From Amphirosellinia nigrospora (taxonomy: Eukaryota; Ascomycota; Sordariomycetes; Xylariales; Xylariaceae), in assembly GCA_004123355.1 (NCBI GenBank), contig SCHM01000001.1, positions 124,001 through 188,000 of the forward strand: a stretch of 64,000 nt of DNA. The letters run 5' to 3'. Under the pieces are notes generated by a model. The model searched no databases. It saw only the letters and a list, made by a program, of their open reading frames with translations, and was not told where the DNA came from. Each line of letters opens with the position of its first letter. Positions within the stretch are counted from its first letter, which is position 1. Below, one piece after another: positions 12,222-23,655 of this stretch. The translations under genes were made by a program, and so were the position numbers.

Positions 12222-14415
12222 TTATTTAAAGGCCGTGAGATTGCCGTCTTGAAATGCTTCCCCATTCATAACACCATGCACGAACGCCTCGCCAACTAGT
12301 CGATAGCAATCGTTGCTTCCATCTTGACTCAGGTCCTGACGTAGAACGAGAGGCACCACGCCACCCTCGAGGAGCACAACTTTATCCCCTACCTCGGCTG
12401 TGCCAGGCACAAGAGCCAAGTATCCGTTTTTACAGCGTGCCAGCCGGCGCCTGTACGTGTTCTCTAGTAGCTGCGCGAAATCGCTGTATTTGTTCCACGT
12501 ATTTATGACATAGCCCAAGAAGGCGACTGGTCGAAACCTGAGATCGACACCCCATCGGTGCATGTTCCGCACCGCCTTCAGGCTTCCTCGCCACTTGTAG
12601 AATGCCTCAGCCGTTTCTCGCTTCCTCTGCCTTTCATCGTAGTCGCTTACGATCCCGTGCTGCTGCTTGTCGACTCCCTCTTCTGTACCCACCCCCAGCC
12701 TTCGTAGCTATTGGTACGGTATGAGTGCGGGTGCGGGTGCGGGTGCGGGTGCGAGTGTTGCTCCTGCTTGGTAGAAAGGTCCCCGTAGTCAAGGTTTGCC
12801 AGTAGACGGTCATCGGATCCCCCTCGCCATTTACCACGCCGTCCGGATTGTGCAGCTCAGCCTCGAGCGCGAAGGCGTCCCACTCTGCCCAGATGCCTAG
12901 ATGGGGTACAATACACATCAAGGTCTCGTACATCAGACCGGCCAACATCATTTTGAGCCTGAGCGCCTCGAATTGATTGCCCAGGGAGGTCGTGTGAGTT
13001 TTTGTCTTTAACACGTTGCTGTCGCCATCCATTACCATTACCCATCTTTCCATCATTGGGGCCAAGGCAGCAATGGTCGTGAGCTCGTGGCCCCGAAGCA
13101 CGAGGTCATTTCCTGTATTTTCGAACCGGGGCTTTGCCTCAGAGCCACGACTAGCATGGGTAGTCCGGGGTCGGTCAAATGCATCGTTCGTGAGTGGCGT
13201 GGCGACATAGCCGGTGAAGCTCCAATTAGGTACCCAGGTGGGCAGTTGGCCGGGTGGAGAAGTGCACGCTCCCAGGACATTGAGAGACCTTGAATGTATC
13301 ATGAGGCGACGCGCCGTGTGGCGATACACTTCTTGATATGGCAAGCTATAATCAGCCGCGATACCCAGCAATTCTCTGTGCGTCACATCTGTGCCCTGAC
13401 TGGTCGTGATGGTTAGCCCCAATACTCCATACACTTTGTCTCGTAGATCAGTAGCTCCCCGAAAACGACAGCGAACCAAGCTATCCAACAGCTGTTGTGA
13501 CTCGCATAGATAAGGATGAGATGGTTCCACCGCCCGAAGTTGATGTAATCGTTGCCGCCTGCTTTGGAGTTTTAACAATGTCATGTACGGCACAATGATA
13601 GGATTCACAATGATGCCAAGAACGAGAGGACTCCACATGCCGATGGCAAGTCCGTAGTTCATACCAATACAAACCCTGTCCCAGGACAGAGAGAATGAGC
13701 CCTTCATGACAAGGGCCCGCGGGGATAGCAAGATCTCTTGGCTTGTCCAAGCACGATACCACCAATCGTCTGCCCCACGTGGATGATGCTGGAATCTGTC
13801 TCGTATCGCTCGAAGAGAGGACTTGAAATGGGCTCTCTTATGTGTCCGCTTATAACAGATACGGGGTCGTCGTCCATTTGTCCTGTAAATATGTTTTCTT
13901 CTCGAGTTGCCGCCTCACTGGATAGCTCTTCCAGGGCGCGAAACGCACGGGCAGTCGGCTCGATGCTGTCTCCTAGCCAGATGATAGTACACGAGGAGGA
14001 GCTATAAATATCTCCCATAATCCCGACCTGTTGATTGCGTTCTTCGAGGCTGGACTGGTTGATGCACAGTGCGTCTATCCAAAGCGTCCGTGGCTTGTCC
14101 GCGTGACGCAAGTTGTATAATGCAACGCGCAAATTAGAGCCGATATAGAGCGTCTTATCATCAATCTGGATCGGCGTCGATTCCTTGGACGACTTTTTCG
14201 GGGCCCAGACATAGCTCAGAGTTTCGTACGTGCCCGCGCAATTGGTTAGGTCTCGTTGAACCTCTAATTTGCAGCATATGTCGTCGTGCCGTGACCCTGG
14301 AAGAAGTTGAATAAGACGCAAGGAGCGTGACCCGGACTCCAACGGCGGGTAGGTGAATTCCTCCCCGGTAACCTCGTTTCGTAGGCGTCCCTAAGTCGCA
14401 CAAAGTGGCTGCCAT
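12222..14415 (-). CDS. HET-domain heterokaryon incompatibility protein
   Basis: HET proteins trigger cell death when unlike fungal strains fuse. The N-terminal half carries the HET domain: YETLSYVWAP, then LWIDALCINQ, ERNQQVGIMGDIY and IWLGDS, followed in a shifted frame by WWYRAWTSQEI (about 13760) and SLSWDRV. The middle has DLRDKVYGVLGL and PTWVPNWS, and the C-terminal part has GYLALVP and VGEAFVHGVMNGE, all typical of the family. A start at 14415 (MAATLCDLG) needs a frame change near 14380; the HET frame itself opens after a stop there. Further frame changes at about 13820-13865 (a 41 nt GT-AG intron is possible) and about 12684-12835 may be introns or breaks. It ends at 12222 with a stop. 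It lies 150 bp from the RIP-mutated block, so it may be affected by it. Function call is firm; intactness is uncertain. Confidence 0.82.
12721..12766. repeat. GGTGCG hexanucleotide repeat in HET gene
   Basis: About four tandem copies of GTGCGG lie at 12726-12755. Read on the minus strand in the middle HET frame they encode an Arg-Thr repeat. A hexanucleotide unit keeps the frame, so copy number could vary without breaking the protein. The stretch could also lie inside an intron, as it sits next to the last exon junction. Confidence 0.7.
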
Positions 14416-17400
14416 CAGTATTTATCTTCATCAGGATTCAATGTGACCTTACTGGCGGATCAACAGCATCAGGTACTGTCTCTTCTGCTTCTCTTTATGA
14501 GATCTCTTACCAGGCAAAATTTCCTGGAAGGTAGCTACGATGTCACCCAATACATATTTCGACATATTGAATAACCTGCTGCCTGAGAGTGTGTATTGTA
14601 AAGGAGTAGAAGCGGGGAAGCAACTTGGCTACTTCGACGGCAGGTAATGTCTGAATAGGGCAGAAATAGGGCTAATTACCTACATAGTATACCTAGTAGT
14701 TAATTTCCACCTAATAAACAAGGATTCAGCTTTAATTTTAGTATTTCCCAAAAATGACAGGGGGAACAGGCGCTGTACCTCCTCTCGTATTATCACGTGA
14801 CAATTGATCCAGGTCATCTGACACTATTCAGATCATCTCGCTGATCTATTCCTTGTTATATAATCTCACCATCATAACATATCTAGTCATTCTTTATAAT
14901 GAATCAGCCAGGGTGCTCTGAGACCTGGCTATTCATTGGAGATAATCTGGCAAAGACTCATCTAATATAAAGATACATGACTGAGATACTGAGAGGACTG
15001 GTTCATCAAAGGAACGTAGTATAGTCGTAAAATAAAAAATCGAAAACCCCATAACTATCCAGCTAAGCAAAAAAAAAGGAGCAAGCTAGGTATTTTTGGT
15101 GTTTTTTACATGGGCTTCAGCCCCCAATATTGACCCTGTATTATCCCTGTCAGGACCTCGCTATCGGGGCACAGGGTGTATATTGATCTCTGTTGTTGCG
15201 CGGAGAGTCTAGGAGTCTCCGAGGATTAGTCCCTAGCTATATACATCCAGGCCATTCGTTCGTAGGGCCGTGAGTCCTGCGGAGCCTGCATGAGGCTTGG
15301 GAAGGTGAGGCTTTTGGTGTGCTAGGCAAGGTATCGTGAGATGAGGAGATGCCTCGTGACGATCCCCTTCGGCCTAATTTGCCACCGAAATCACTCGTAC
15401 TACTTCAATAGTTCCTTCGCTATCAACTTAATACAAGATTTACACGTTTAACCCCTCTGCATGGTGGTAGGAGCCCCTTGAGCCTCCCCATGGAGACCTG
15501 TATAAGACTCTATTATTACTTGCAAATGAAGAGCCCCTGACGAATTGTCTTTACCTCTCAGGTGATATAGAGCAGGTCCATCACAGAACCGCACCTATTG
15601 CAGCCCGATGGAGCAAACATCAAGGGCCGCAGCCTTTATAACGGGTTTAAAATCCTGTTCAACGTCAGCAACCAAGGGCATTAAGCTTTCCCTACCTTAT
15701 CTCTTAACTACCTCATCTTTCTATGATAGAATGTTTATGGCGAGTCAGGGACTGCGACCCTAATACCTTTCCACAATAAAAAATTCCGGCACGAATCCCA
15801 CCCCTTTCTACCATGGAGTAATATAAGCCGAACGAGAGCGATGCCCACGCGACCAATTCCAGTGACTCATCCCCGGCAAACACTCCCACTCCCACCACCA
15901 AAGAAAACACCAATTCACTTCCCAGCTGCTCGTCCATGTTCATCACGCGGCAGCAAGCGATAGCGTAGTGGTTCCCTAGCATGAATGAACGTGCATGATC
16001 CGCCACCGGTCTTCGGGATGCGCTAGCTCTTTCAATGGGCAAGCCAAATTACTGAACCCGTCGATGACAGATAGGTGCTGCTAGCGCTAGCTATCTGTTG
16101 AATAACAGGCTAACTTGAACTCCGGAATGTTGTGCTACGAAAATATCTAGGCCGCGATCAAGCTGATGAATTATAGATGTAGGAGGTTTTTCGCCCACAG
16201 TCCGCACCCCAACAGCAGGTGCCAGCTCCCAGCTCCTGACTGGTGGCACTTGATGCGCGCTACTGTCGAGGACAGCAGACAGGTCTTGACCGAGGTCGAA
16301 TCTGCCGATGAGGGCGCGCTCTGGGATTTTGTCGAGGTTTAAGGGAGTGGGTGTCTCGCGCGACGCTTACAAGGCCTGACGGCCGTCTTTGTCGACGTCG
16401 TTGGTGTACGAATACTTTGCTAATTTCTCCAGTATATTATTGCCTGTTTTTTCGATATTGAGGACGCGGAACTTCTGCGTAAAAGATTCAAGGCTTTATA
16501 AAATATGAGTATAACGGTTAAAGGGGATAATAAGCCATGGTGAATGGCCCGCTACGTGCGGGGAAAAACGTAAAGTTGAGGGTATTGCGCTACGTCTCAT
16601 GAATATCTATCATCTTTGTTGGCACCTACAGAAGTTGAGGGGGTGTAGATCTCGCCAGCATCCATCTCACGTCGTATAGTTCAAGCCTGCTTTTCTTTGT
16701 GACCTGATCCTACTCAAAGGATGTGTCTCATATTCGCAGCGACCTCGCTCGAAGGCTCGAGCAACCCTGAGTTAAATGTGAGCGAGAGTGACTCCTGTCA
16801 GATCATTCGCCACTCAACTATGACGTGGAAGAGGGATGAATCCGCGGCTAGCATATTTTGGTCTAGGAATACTAATAGTAAGGTGGACCGTTATCAGTCT
16901 TCATATTTTGGTGCATTTGTTTTTGTTGATACCAACGTTATCTAGTAACATATTCCAGAATTACCACACGTTCGTCTTCGTCATTTGTTGGTAATGTTGT
17001 TGTGGCGGGGCTTATCTTTTCAGCTCACGTGTGTTGAATTATGGGGGCGAGCGTGGAAGTGCTGGACAATTCCTCGTCTACGTAAGCTGGTGTCTCGTTT
17101 TAAACAAAGCACCTAAGTTGACCGTGAATAACAATATGAGTTAAATATGGATCCTGGCTATTGTAGGATAGACGATAGATAGAGCTGATGAGCTTCTGCT
17201 CTATTTGGTTTCGAGAATCGATTATTGACACGACATCTCGTGAAATCCAATGCGGGTCTGCGTCAGCACCCCCGCTGCTATTGGCGACACGTAGATCGCC
17301 TTCACCAAAGGAGTTGGAGCTGCATTGAATTGGGTATCCATACAATCATAGCAATTCATAGCGGGCTGGCTGAAGTTCATGGAACAAAGGTTACAAAAGC

Positions 17401-17433
17401 AACGGATTCTTTAACTGTTGGGGTATAGCCATT
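14416..17433. other. 3 kb gene-poor interval
   Basis: Between the HET gene and the 3' end of glutamine synthetase no protein family is recognisable. An open stretch on the minus strand at 16042-15713 (109 codons) and shorter ones elsewhere have no known motif and no convincing splice partners. Composition is mixed; 14640-14960 is AT-rich. The interval may contain worn transposon sequence, but no terminal repeats were found. Confidence 0.5.
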
Positions 17434-18984
17434 TTACTCCTTTACTGGCCCGAGGACAGTCTCCCTGCAAAGAGACATTAGCATCCATTCCAGCAAACTC
17501 AGATGATACTGCAAAGGAGCGGGCGGTACTTACATCATTACACCAGTGACCCGGTAAGGATCGGCATTTGAGGTGGGTCGTCGATCTTCCAAGTAACCGC
17601 AACCCTTGGCAGCGCATTCTCTGGGAATACGGATCGAGGCCCCGCGGTTGGCAATGCCGAAGCTGAATTGATCGGTGGTGCTGGTCTTGTGCCTGCCGAT
17701 CACACGTAGCTCATTGCCCTTACCATAGACAGCGGTGTGCTCCTCGTGACGACCCTCGAGCTTTTTGATCGCTGCCTCGATATATTTCTATAGAAGGGTC
17801 AGGAATATAGCAAACCGCCGAATCTTCCAGCCAAGGCATGGATCACTTACCATGCCGCCCTCAACTCGCATCTCCTTGGTGGAAAAGTTGCTGTGTAAGC
17901 CGGCACTGTTCCAGTCGCCGGGGATCGGCTTGGGCTGGATCGAGATCTTGGCACCAAACTCTTCGGCAACACGGTGGAGAAGAAAGCGGGCTATCCACAG
18001 GTGGTCACCCATCTCAATGCCCTCGCAAGGACCGACCTGGAACTCCCATTGGGCAGGCATTACCTCGGCGTTGGTACCTGAGATCTTGACACCGGCATAC
18101 AAGCAAGCCTTGTAGTGGGCGTCGACGACGTCTCTGCACATGACACGCCCAGCACCCACACCACAGAAGTAAGGGCCCTTGGGAGCGGGATAACCATTCT
18201 TAGGCCAGCCATACGGCTTATCCTCCATGTCAAACAGAGTGTATTCTTGCTCGAGGCCGAACTAAGGCTGGTGCTCGGCATGGCCCTCCATCAACATAGC
18301 ACACTCATGGCGGTAGTTGAACTTATTGGGCGTTCCATCGGCGTTCCAACATTCGCAGAGAACTAAAATGTTGGGGACACCGCGCATGGGGTCAGGGAAG
18401 ACGGCAACGGGTCTCAGGTAGACGTCTGAGTTGTCGCCCGGAGCTTGCTCTGTTGAGGAGCCGTCGAAACTCCATACGGGGAGATCTTCCGGCTTGATCT
18501 CTCCCTTCTCGGGAATCCCGGTGATTGTCTACGTAAATTAGTCAAGCGGGGGAAAAAAGAAGAAGAAAAAGACGCCGACTTAGCTGATGAGGGTCGGTTG
18601 GACGTTGGACACGGTATGCACGGTGGCGGATACGGAGAAACAGGTCGTAGTTGACAGGATAAAAAGAAAACTTGCACCAACTTACTTTACTCTTAGATCG
18701 TACGTGTCCTTCGGCATCGATCCAGATGTACTCGGCCATGGCTTTTCCCTTCTGGTCGAGTCTCATGTACTTGAGCAGCTGCATCCGATTGACAACTCAG
18801 CACACCATTCGTGGTTATCGCATTGCAAAGGCTTCTGGAAGCTGCAGGGCGCAGGCCTAAGAGGGTGAGGCTCACATTCTCAGTGTACGAGACATATTGG
18901 CTCTCGGCCTGGTTGGAGACGAAGGGATTCTGTTAGCGAATCGTCTCGTAAGACGAGGGAGCCAGCTGCAGCGAGGCGTACCAT
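17434..18984 (-). CDS. Glutamine synthetase (GS II) with an in-frame stop
   Basis: Ligates ammonia to glutamate using ATP in the cytosol. Six exons fit a 364-codon frame: 18984-18982 (only ATG), 18908-18876, 18778-18686, 18528-17851, 17787-17534, 17464-17434. Intron ends are GT and AG throughout. The protein reads [12 protein letters not shown], then [84 protein letters not shown]-like ([13 protein letters not shown]) and [15 protein letters not shown], ending [10 protein letters not shown]. Codon 132 is TAG at 18264-18262 where the family has Trp (PWFGLEQEY). On the plus strand this is CCA to CTA, a RIP-type change. Everything else stays in frame. So it is either a nonsense allele, a decayed paralog or a base-call error. 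Confidence 0.93.
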
Positions 18985-19104
18985 TTTTGTGATTGAGGTT
19001 GTGGAGGATGCGGAAAAAAGAAAAAAAAAAAAGGTTTGATGCGATGGAGGGTATTGATACGATACACAGAAATGCGAAACTGGTAAACGATGCCTGGGAA
19101 GCAA

Positions 19105-19740
19105 ATGTTGTAGAGCGATGATATGATGGTGCTCAGAGACCAGAGGTCAGTGGTGAGAGGTCAGTGGTGAGAGGGAGCGGAGAGTAGGGAGAGTATGGCG
19201 CGGCTGGACTGGAGATTACTCAGCCTTTGCAATCGTTCACGAAAGAATTCCAACTACCTAGGTACCTAATACTGTGAAGGTACCTAGGCAGCGCCCGGTA
19301 GATGTGAAAAATGGAGGCAAGAGCGCCCGCCAAAGCCATGGCCGACGGGGAAGGGGCTCTCAAGGGCTCTCGTTTCCTTTGCAAATCTTTCAATCTACAA
19401 AAACTGGCAACTCTTCACCACCCCCTTTCAAAGCCCACTCGAGCCGTCCGGAGTCTGAGATTATTAACATGTATGCCGCATTATTAGTGCTTGCCAGTAT
19501 CCTTCTAACAAGCATCGATATCATCGCGAACCATCATGAATTGGACCGAAGGCAGCCTTGCGCGCCACTCTCGTGGTAGACACCGCAACGCACTGCTTGT
19601 CCGACAGAAGCAGCACTTCGCGAAGGCTCGTAGCAGTCTGCTTAGCGGCGCGCCGGACACGGTCCTGTCGAGATATCGTTTCCAGCATCCAAATCCCCTC
19701 CGGATCACCACATCAGGCCCCCTTGAACCGTGATAGGCCT
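19105..19740. other. Upstream region of glutamine synthetase with short repeats
   Basis: The interval lies between the GS start and the next gene. It holds a tandem 16 bp repeat of the type GAGGTCAGTGGTGAGA (19143-19176) and a pair of palindromic GGTACCTA/TACCTAGG motifs at 19255-19288. An A-run at 19020-19032 lies just upstream of the GS start codon in its leader. No gene is supported. The repeat motifs may be regulatory, but this is inference. Confidence 0.5.
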
Positions 19741-21141
19741 TCATCTCCCTCGATGATTGGTAAGCATGAGGCCAGGCCAGAGTATCCGACAAGTCCAATA
19801 GACGGCAATCATGGAGCTACAAATCTCGAACGGCGAAAGAGATGGCTCGAGAAGCCCGACTGGGCGGGTTTGGGCTACAGAAGCCACTGGACATTTCCTT
19901 TCCCGGTCAGGTCTATGCCACGAGAAATGGGCGAGAGTCACTCGTCCTCGGGAGAGAACGCCAAGGAATATAGGAAGCACGCTGTAGCTCGTGCAGGTGA
20001 ACGATATGAGCGCGGTAAGAGATCATCCATGAGGTTTCGGATCGGCAGCCAGGAGGTTCGACCAAGCATTGCTACTGGCTCACAACTAAGCACCAAGCGA
20101 AGCACCCTCACGCCGAAGCAACAAATTCAAATGTCTCGGCATGATTTGACTTTGGAAAATAGTCAGTATGCACACTACCCCAAGCACCAAAAGTATGGAA
20201 CATGAACATCGCTTCAGGCGACAAGTCTAGAGCGTCACCAGCCCAATTAGATGGTCCCGAAACCCCTGTCAATGTGGTTTACTCATCCTCGGCCATCCAT
20301 GAACCCGCACCTCGCCGAAATAATGAGTTCCACGTTCTTCAATGGTCCCCGTCCGGCTCAGAGGATCGGGAAGTATGCAGGTAGAAATCAGACCACTAGA
20401 TCATCCCGTGCCACCTTTACAAGAACCAGAGCAGCAATGGACAGACTGGATTTTGGATAGGACCTCGAATCATCCACCTAGCAGCGCCTTGACGGTAACG
20501 AATACTACAGAAATCCATAGTGAGCAGTCGAGGAGCAGCGCCCCTACATTGCCGTCCCATTTGCAGCCTCGATTGCCTAGTCTCCATCTCTCTAGTGAAG
20601 CCGACATGGCACCCGTATCCGACTGGTCTGAGTGTACTGGTATTGAAGAAATTAGTGGAAGCTATGGGATCCTCGGGGCAGTCGTTGCCCTCCAAGGAAG
20701 CACGACCTGGTGCCACCGAAACGACAATGCACACCCATAAAGAAACCCAATGGACATGATGACCCCAACAATATATGGATGAAATTTGCTTTTGGCGTTG
20801 AAGATAGTAGCGAAGAGTTGCTTATAGATGCATTTAAGGAAGCTGCGCATCGAGCAGCTATGGACCTACAACCCTCCAATACATCTGGCAATGAAGATGA
20901 GGATACAAAAAACACGATTACGTGTAAATCGGAGCTATCTTCTCCGTACCATGGTACTAGAGATGGTGCGACATCTTCTTCGGAAAGTAAAATGGTGATG
21001 AAAGGCGCGACAGGCTCAGAGTCAGCGTTTAGCAATGTTGCTACAATTGGGTCCACGGATGAGCCTTCGCGTAGCTTCACGTGTTTCACTATACCCAAAG
21101 CCTTCATAGGGAAACATGCGAATACAGTAAGGTTTCAATAG
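19741..21141 (+). pseudogene. Fungal conserved hypothetical protein, frame-broken
   Basis: The translated pieces resemble a widespread Pezizomycotina family of unknown function: an N-terminal RRKRWLEKPDWAGL motif near 19826-19870, an RIGSQEVRPS motif near 20038, a middle DWILD/DW segment near 20440, and a C-terminal NNIWMKFAFGVEDS motif near 20768-20810. The pieces lie in three frames, with changes near 20200, 20375 and between 20640 and 20740. Introns with good splice sites are not obvious at these points, so the gene is probably disrupted or the sequence has base errors. The start is unsure: an ATG at 19755 is in frame and precedes the first motif. Family memory is by motif only and no function is known. 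Confidence 0.55.
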
Positions 21142-21931
21142 CTCGACCTGTCGTGGCAAAAATTCAAAGCGGTGGTAGGAAGGGAATGGGAAAGAGGGGG
21201 AAGTGGGCTGCAGATAACAGGCCCAATATTCGAGAATTGCCAAACTTTGAGGGGATCCAATTGAGGAGATCGAAGATGACTAAATGTATGGATCGTGCGA
21301 ATCTCCTAGGTAAAGCTATCATGTGGTTTTTTTACTCATAGCAAACTTTTTCCTTTTTTGTTTAGGTCGTTATTCCCGCCTCCAAGATTAGGGGCAAGGG
21401 GCAAGCGAATGAATTCAGCGCTTACTATGGATGTGCGGACACCATCCGCACCATTAGTGCTAATTACTTGATGTTGCATTTTAGGTTAGGTAATTTTAAC
21501 ACTAAGGTTGTTATATCCTTTCCCCTTCTCTTCCAGTACAACGTCTGCTGCTTCAGAACGAACACATTTATCGAGCATACCTAATCTTTGAAGACGGCAT
21601 TTCTTGCTGAGCAGGACTTTGAGACTGACACTATGGCACCGTAGCTGATATGGATCTGTTTGCCCCTTTCGAAACCGACACCATTTTAGAGATTCGGACG
21701 AGTCAAATGAAACTATGCCTGGACTCACAATCCAGTCTGGGATTGATAAGCAGCCACGGGTAGGAAAGATACCGGTATCTTTTCTCGGCTTGACGCCGAT
21801 GAGCATGATCTAACATTCCATGGCGGTAGAGATAAAGCCATACATGGATGTCAGCCGTTGTCCTCTTTTATACAGTTCCCCTCAAATGAAGTGAGCTGTT
21901 CACAATCAACACAAGAAGCTAACAAGTATTA
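21142..21931. other. Interval without recognised gene
   Basis: No family is recognised. An open stretch of 106 codons on the minus strand (21806-21486) lacks known motifs. The right end (about 21890-21932) looks like the 3' part of an intron, with GCTAAC as branch point and TATTAG as acceptor, leading into the MOSC gene. The expected N-terminal MOSC exon could not be identified upstream. Confidence 0.4.
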
Positions 21932-23655
21932 GATTGCTCTTCACACTATTCACAATGGAGGCGAGAGTTCCCAAGCGCAGGGAGCGGTTCAAACCGGGCG
22001 GTTGGTGAGAACTTTGTCACCAAGCACATGAACGAACGAAACATTTGCATTGTGCGTCATTCTGGGGACCATTTCTTTTTGTTCTGGCCACTTTGAGAGC
22101 ACGATAGTATTCCCTTTTTAGGATGTGATGTCCAGAAGGTTCTAATACCTTCACAACCCACGTTCCGGATGGCAATAACTGACTCCGGCTGTTGTAGGGG
22201 GACATCCTTTCGGTCGGTAACGATGGCGTGATGCTACAAGTTAGTCTTCCACGACAGCCATGCTTCAAACTTAATCATCGGTTCCAGCTGAAGAACTTTG
22301 CGCCAAACACCTACAAGACGAGCCGAACCGGATGGTATTACCGCGTATTACGCGAAGGCACTGTGCAGGCAGGGGATGAAATCCGACTCATTGAGCGAAA
22401 ATGGCCTAGATGGACGATCGAGCGCGTCCAGGAGTACTTGCACCGCACCGATAATCCCGAGATGAACGAAGAACTGTCGCAAATCGCCGACATGGGGGAC
22501 GAGAGCCGAAAGGCATTTGAAACCCGCGTAGTAAAGTTCAAGGCTAGCAGAAGCGTGCAGCAGGCGGCGAAGATGAGGCGGCAGAGAAGTGGCGTGATTA
22601 TAAGATTACCGAGAAGAAAGCTCAAACCTCTCGAATCACATCATTCATCTTCGAAGCTCTAACACCCGACCCTGATGTCAAGTCTGATGATGTCAAGCTG
22701 TCGCATGTGCGTCTTAAGCTACCGTACGTTATTCTCGGAACCATTTCCTTCCTGTTTAGCAACTTCCCAAGCACAATATTTCTATTTGGGACATGATGGA
22801 TGCCTAGAAGCTTCGAAGCCCTCCCACTTCACACCCTTAATGGCAATAACTGACTCCGAGTGTTGTAGAAATGGACTGCTGCGTTCCTATTCTATCGTCT
22901 CCGGGAACGAAGCCCGCTTCGAGCTTGGAATTGCGCTGGATGAGTCAAGCCGCGGTGGCTCAGTTTACTTGCATCAGAACATGAAGGAGGCGATGTGATC
23001 CAGGTTGGTCGCATCACTTCAGATGTCAAACCTGCAGGCGCAGCTAGCAACCATGTCTTTATTGTCGGCGGTATTGGCATCACCGCTTTTCTGAGCATGA
23101 TGGAGACCTATCGCCAAATTAACTGGGAGACGACACTGCACTACGGTTTCGTAGTGCAGATGACATACCTTTCCAAGAGCGGCTTGATGGGCTAAAGGAC
23201 TCCGTGAAGCTTTACGACCGGAGTAAAGGTCAACGCATGGATATCGGGGCTATCTTCCGAAACCTGCCGTGGAATTCGCATGTTTATGTCTGCGGGCCTG
23301 GGGGCATGATCGACAAGGCGGCTCAAGAGGCGAAGGAGTGCGGCCTCGGGGAGGATGAAGTACACTTCGAAGCCTTTGCTGCTGATACCACCGGCGACCC
23401 GTTTGAAGTCGAGGTCGTTAACCGGGAAGGCAAGGTCTTGAAAGTAGCTAGCGAGGAGACGTTACTAGAGGTGTTAAGACGGCAATTTGACGATGTGCCG
23501 AGTAGTTGTGAAGTTGGTAATTGTGGCACTTGTAAATTACACTGAAGAGAGGAAATGTTCAACATAGGGGCACGGCACTGACGGAAGTAGACAAGATGGA
23601 GGCTATGTTGAGCTGTGTTAGTAGAGGTATAGGAAGAATCGCGATTGAGATATAG
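21932..23655 (+). CDS. MOSC / flavin reductase / 2Fe-2S ferredoxin fusion, frame-broken
   Basis: A predicted multidomain oxidoreductase that would pass electrons from NAD(P)H through flavin to a 2Fe-2S centre, with an N-terminal YiiM-like MOSC domain. Order: HYSQWRREFP, GENFVTKHMNERNICI, QVSLPRQPCFKLNHRF (MOSC), KWPRWTIERVQEYLHR (YiiM 3-alpha), SRITSFIFEA, RSYSIVSG (flavin-binding RxYS), VFIVGGIGITAF (nucleotide), CGPGGM, and SCEVGNCGTCK then LSCV (2Fe-2S cysteines). Two introns (22052-22197, 22724-22868) are related to each other and to introns in other genes. Single-base losses appear near 22563, 22990, 23150 and 23533; the last falls just after the Cys cluster, and the true tail ends GRIAIEI at 23655. 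The first about 80 residues are not found. Domain call is firm; intactness is doubtful. Confidence 0.85.
22052..22197 (+). repeat. Introner-like intron, copy A
   Basis: A 146 nt phase-0 intron between ATT and GGGGAC of the MOSC gene. It starts GTGCGTCATTCTGGGGACC and ends ATAACTGACTCCGGCTGTTGTAG (read in two parts: ATAACTGACTCC, GGCTGTTGTAG). The central part shows GAGCACGAT and CAGAAGGTTCT, matching copies B to F in order. It is in the sense orientation of its host. Confidence 0.85.
22724..22868 (+). repeat. Introner-like intron, copy B
   Basis: A 145 nt phase-2 intron (CC|A) in the same MOSC gene. It starts GTACGTTATTCTCGGAACC, contains TTTGGGACATGATGGATG and CCTAGAAGCTTCGAAGCC, and ends AACTGACTCCGAGTGTTGTA plus G. 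Its last 30 bases are almost the same as copy A. Confidence 0.9.

Noticed and set aside
15100-15200. CCCTGTCAGGACCTCGC at about 15147 as a second MITE end
   Set aside because: Only about 10 bp agree with the MITE end at 53529 and no matching second arm was found nearby.
15713-16042. 109-codon open stretch on the minus strand as a gene
   Set aside because: No recognised motif, no splice partners and no neighbouring promoter features; length is within chance for this composition.
17434-18984. Hiding the GS stop inside an intron ending CCTTAG
   Set aside because: The bases before it encode the conserved [15 protein letters not shown] segment, so removing them would delete conserved protein.
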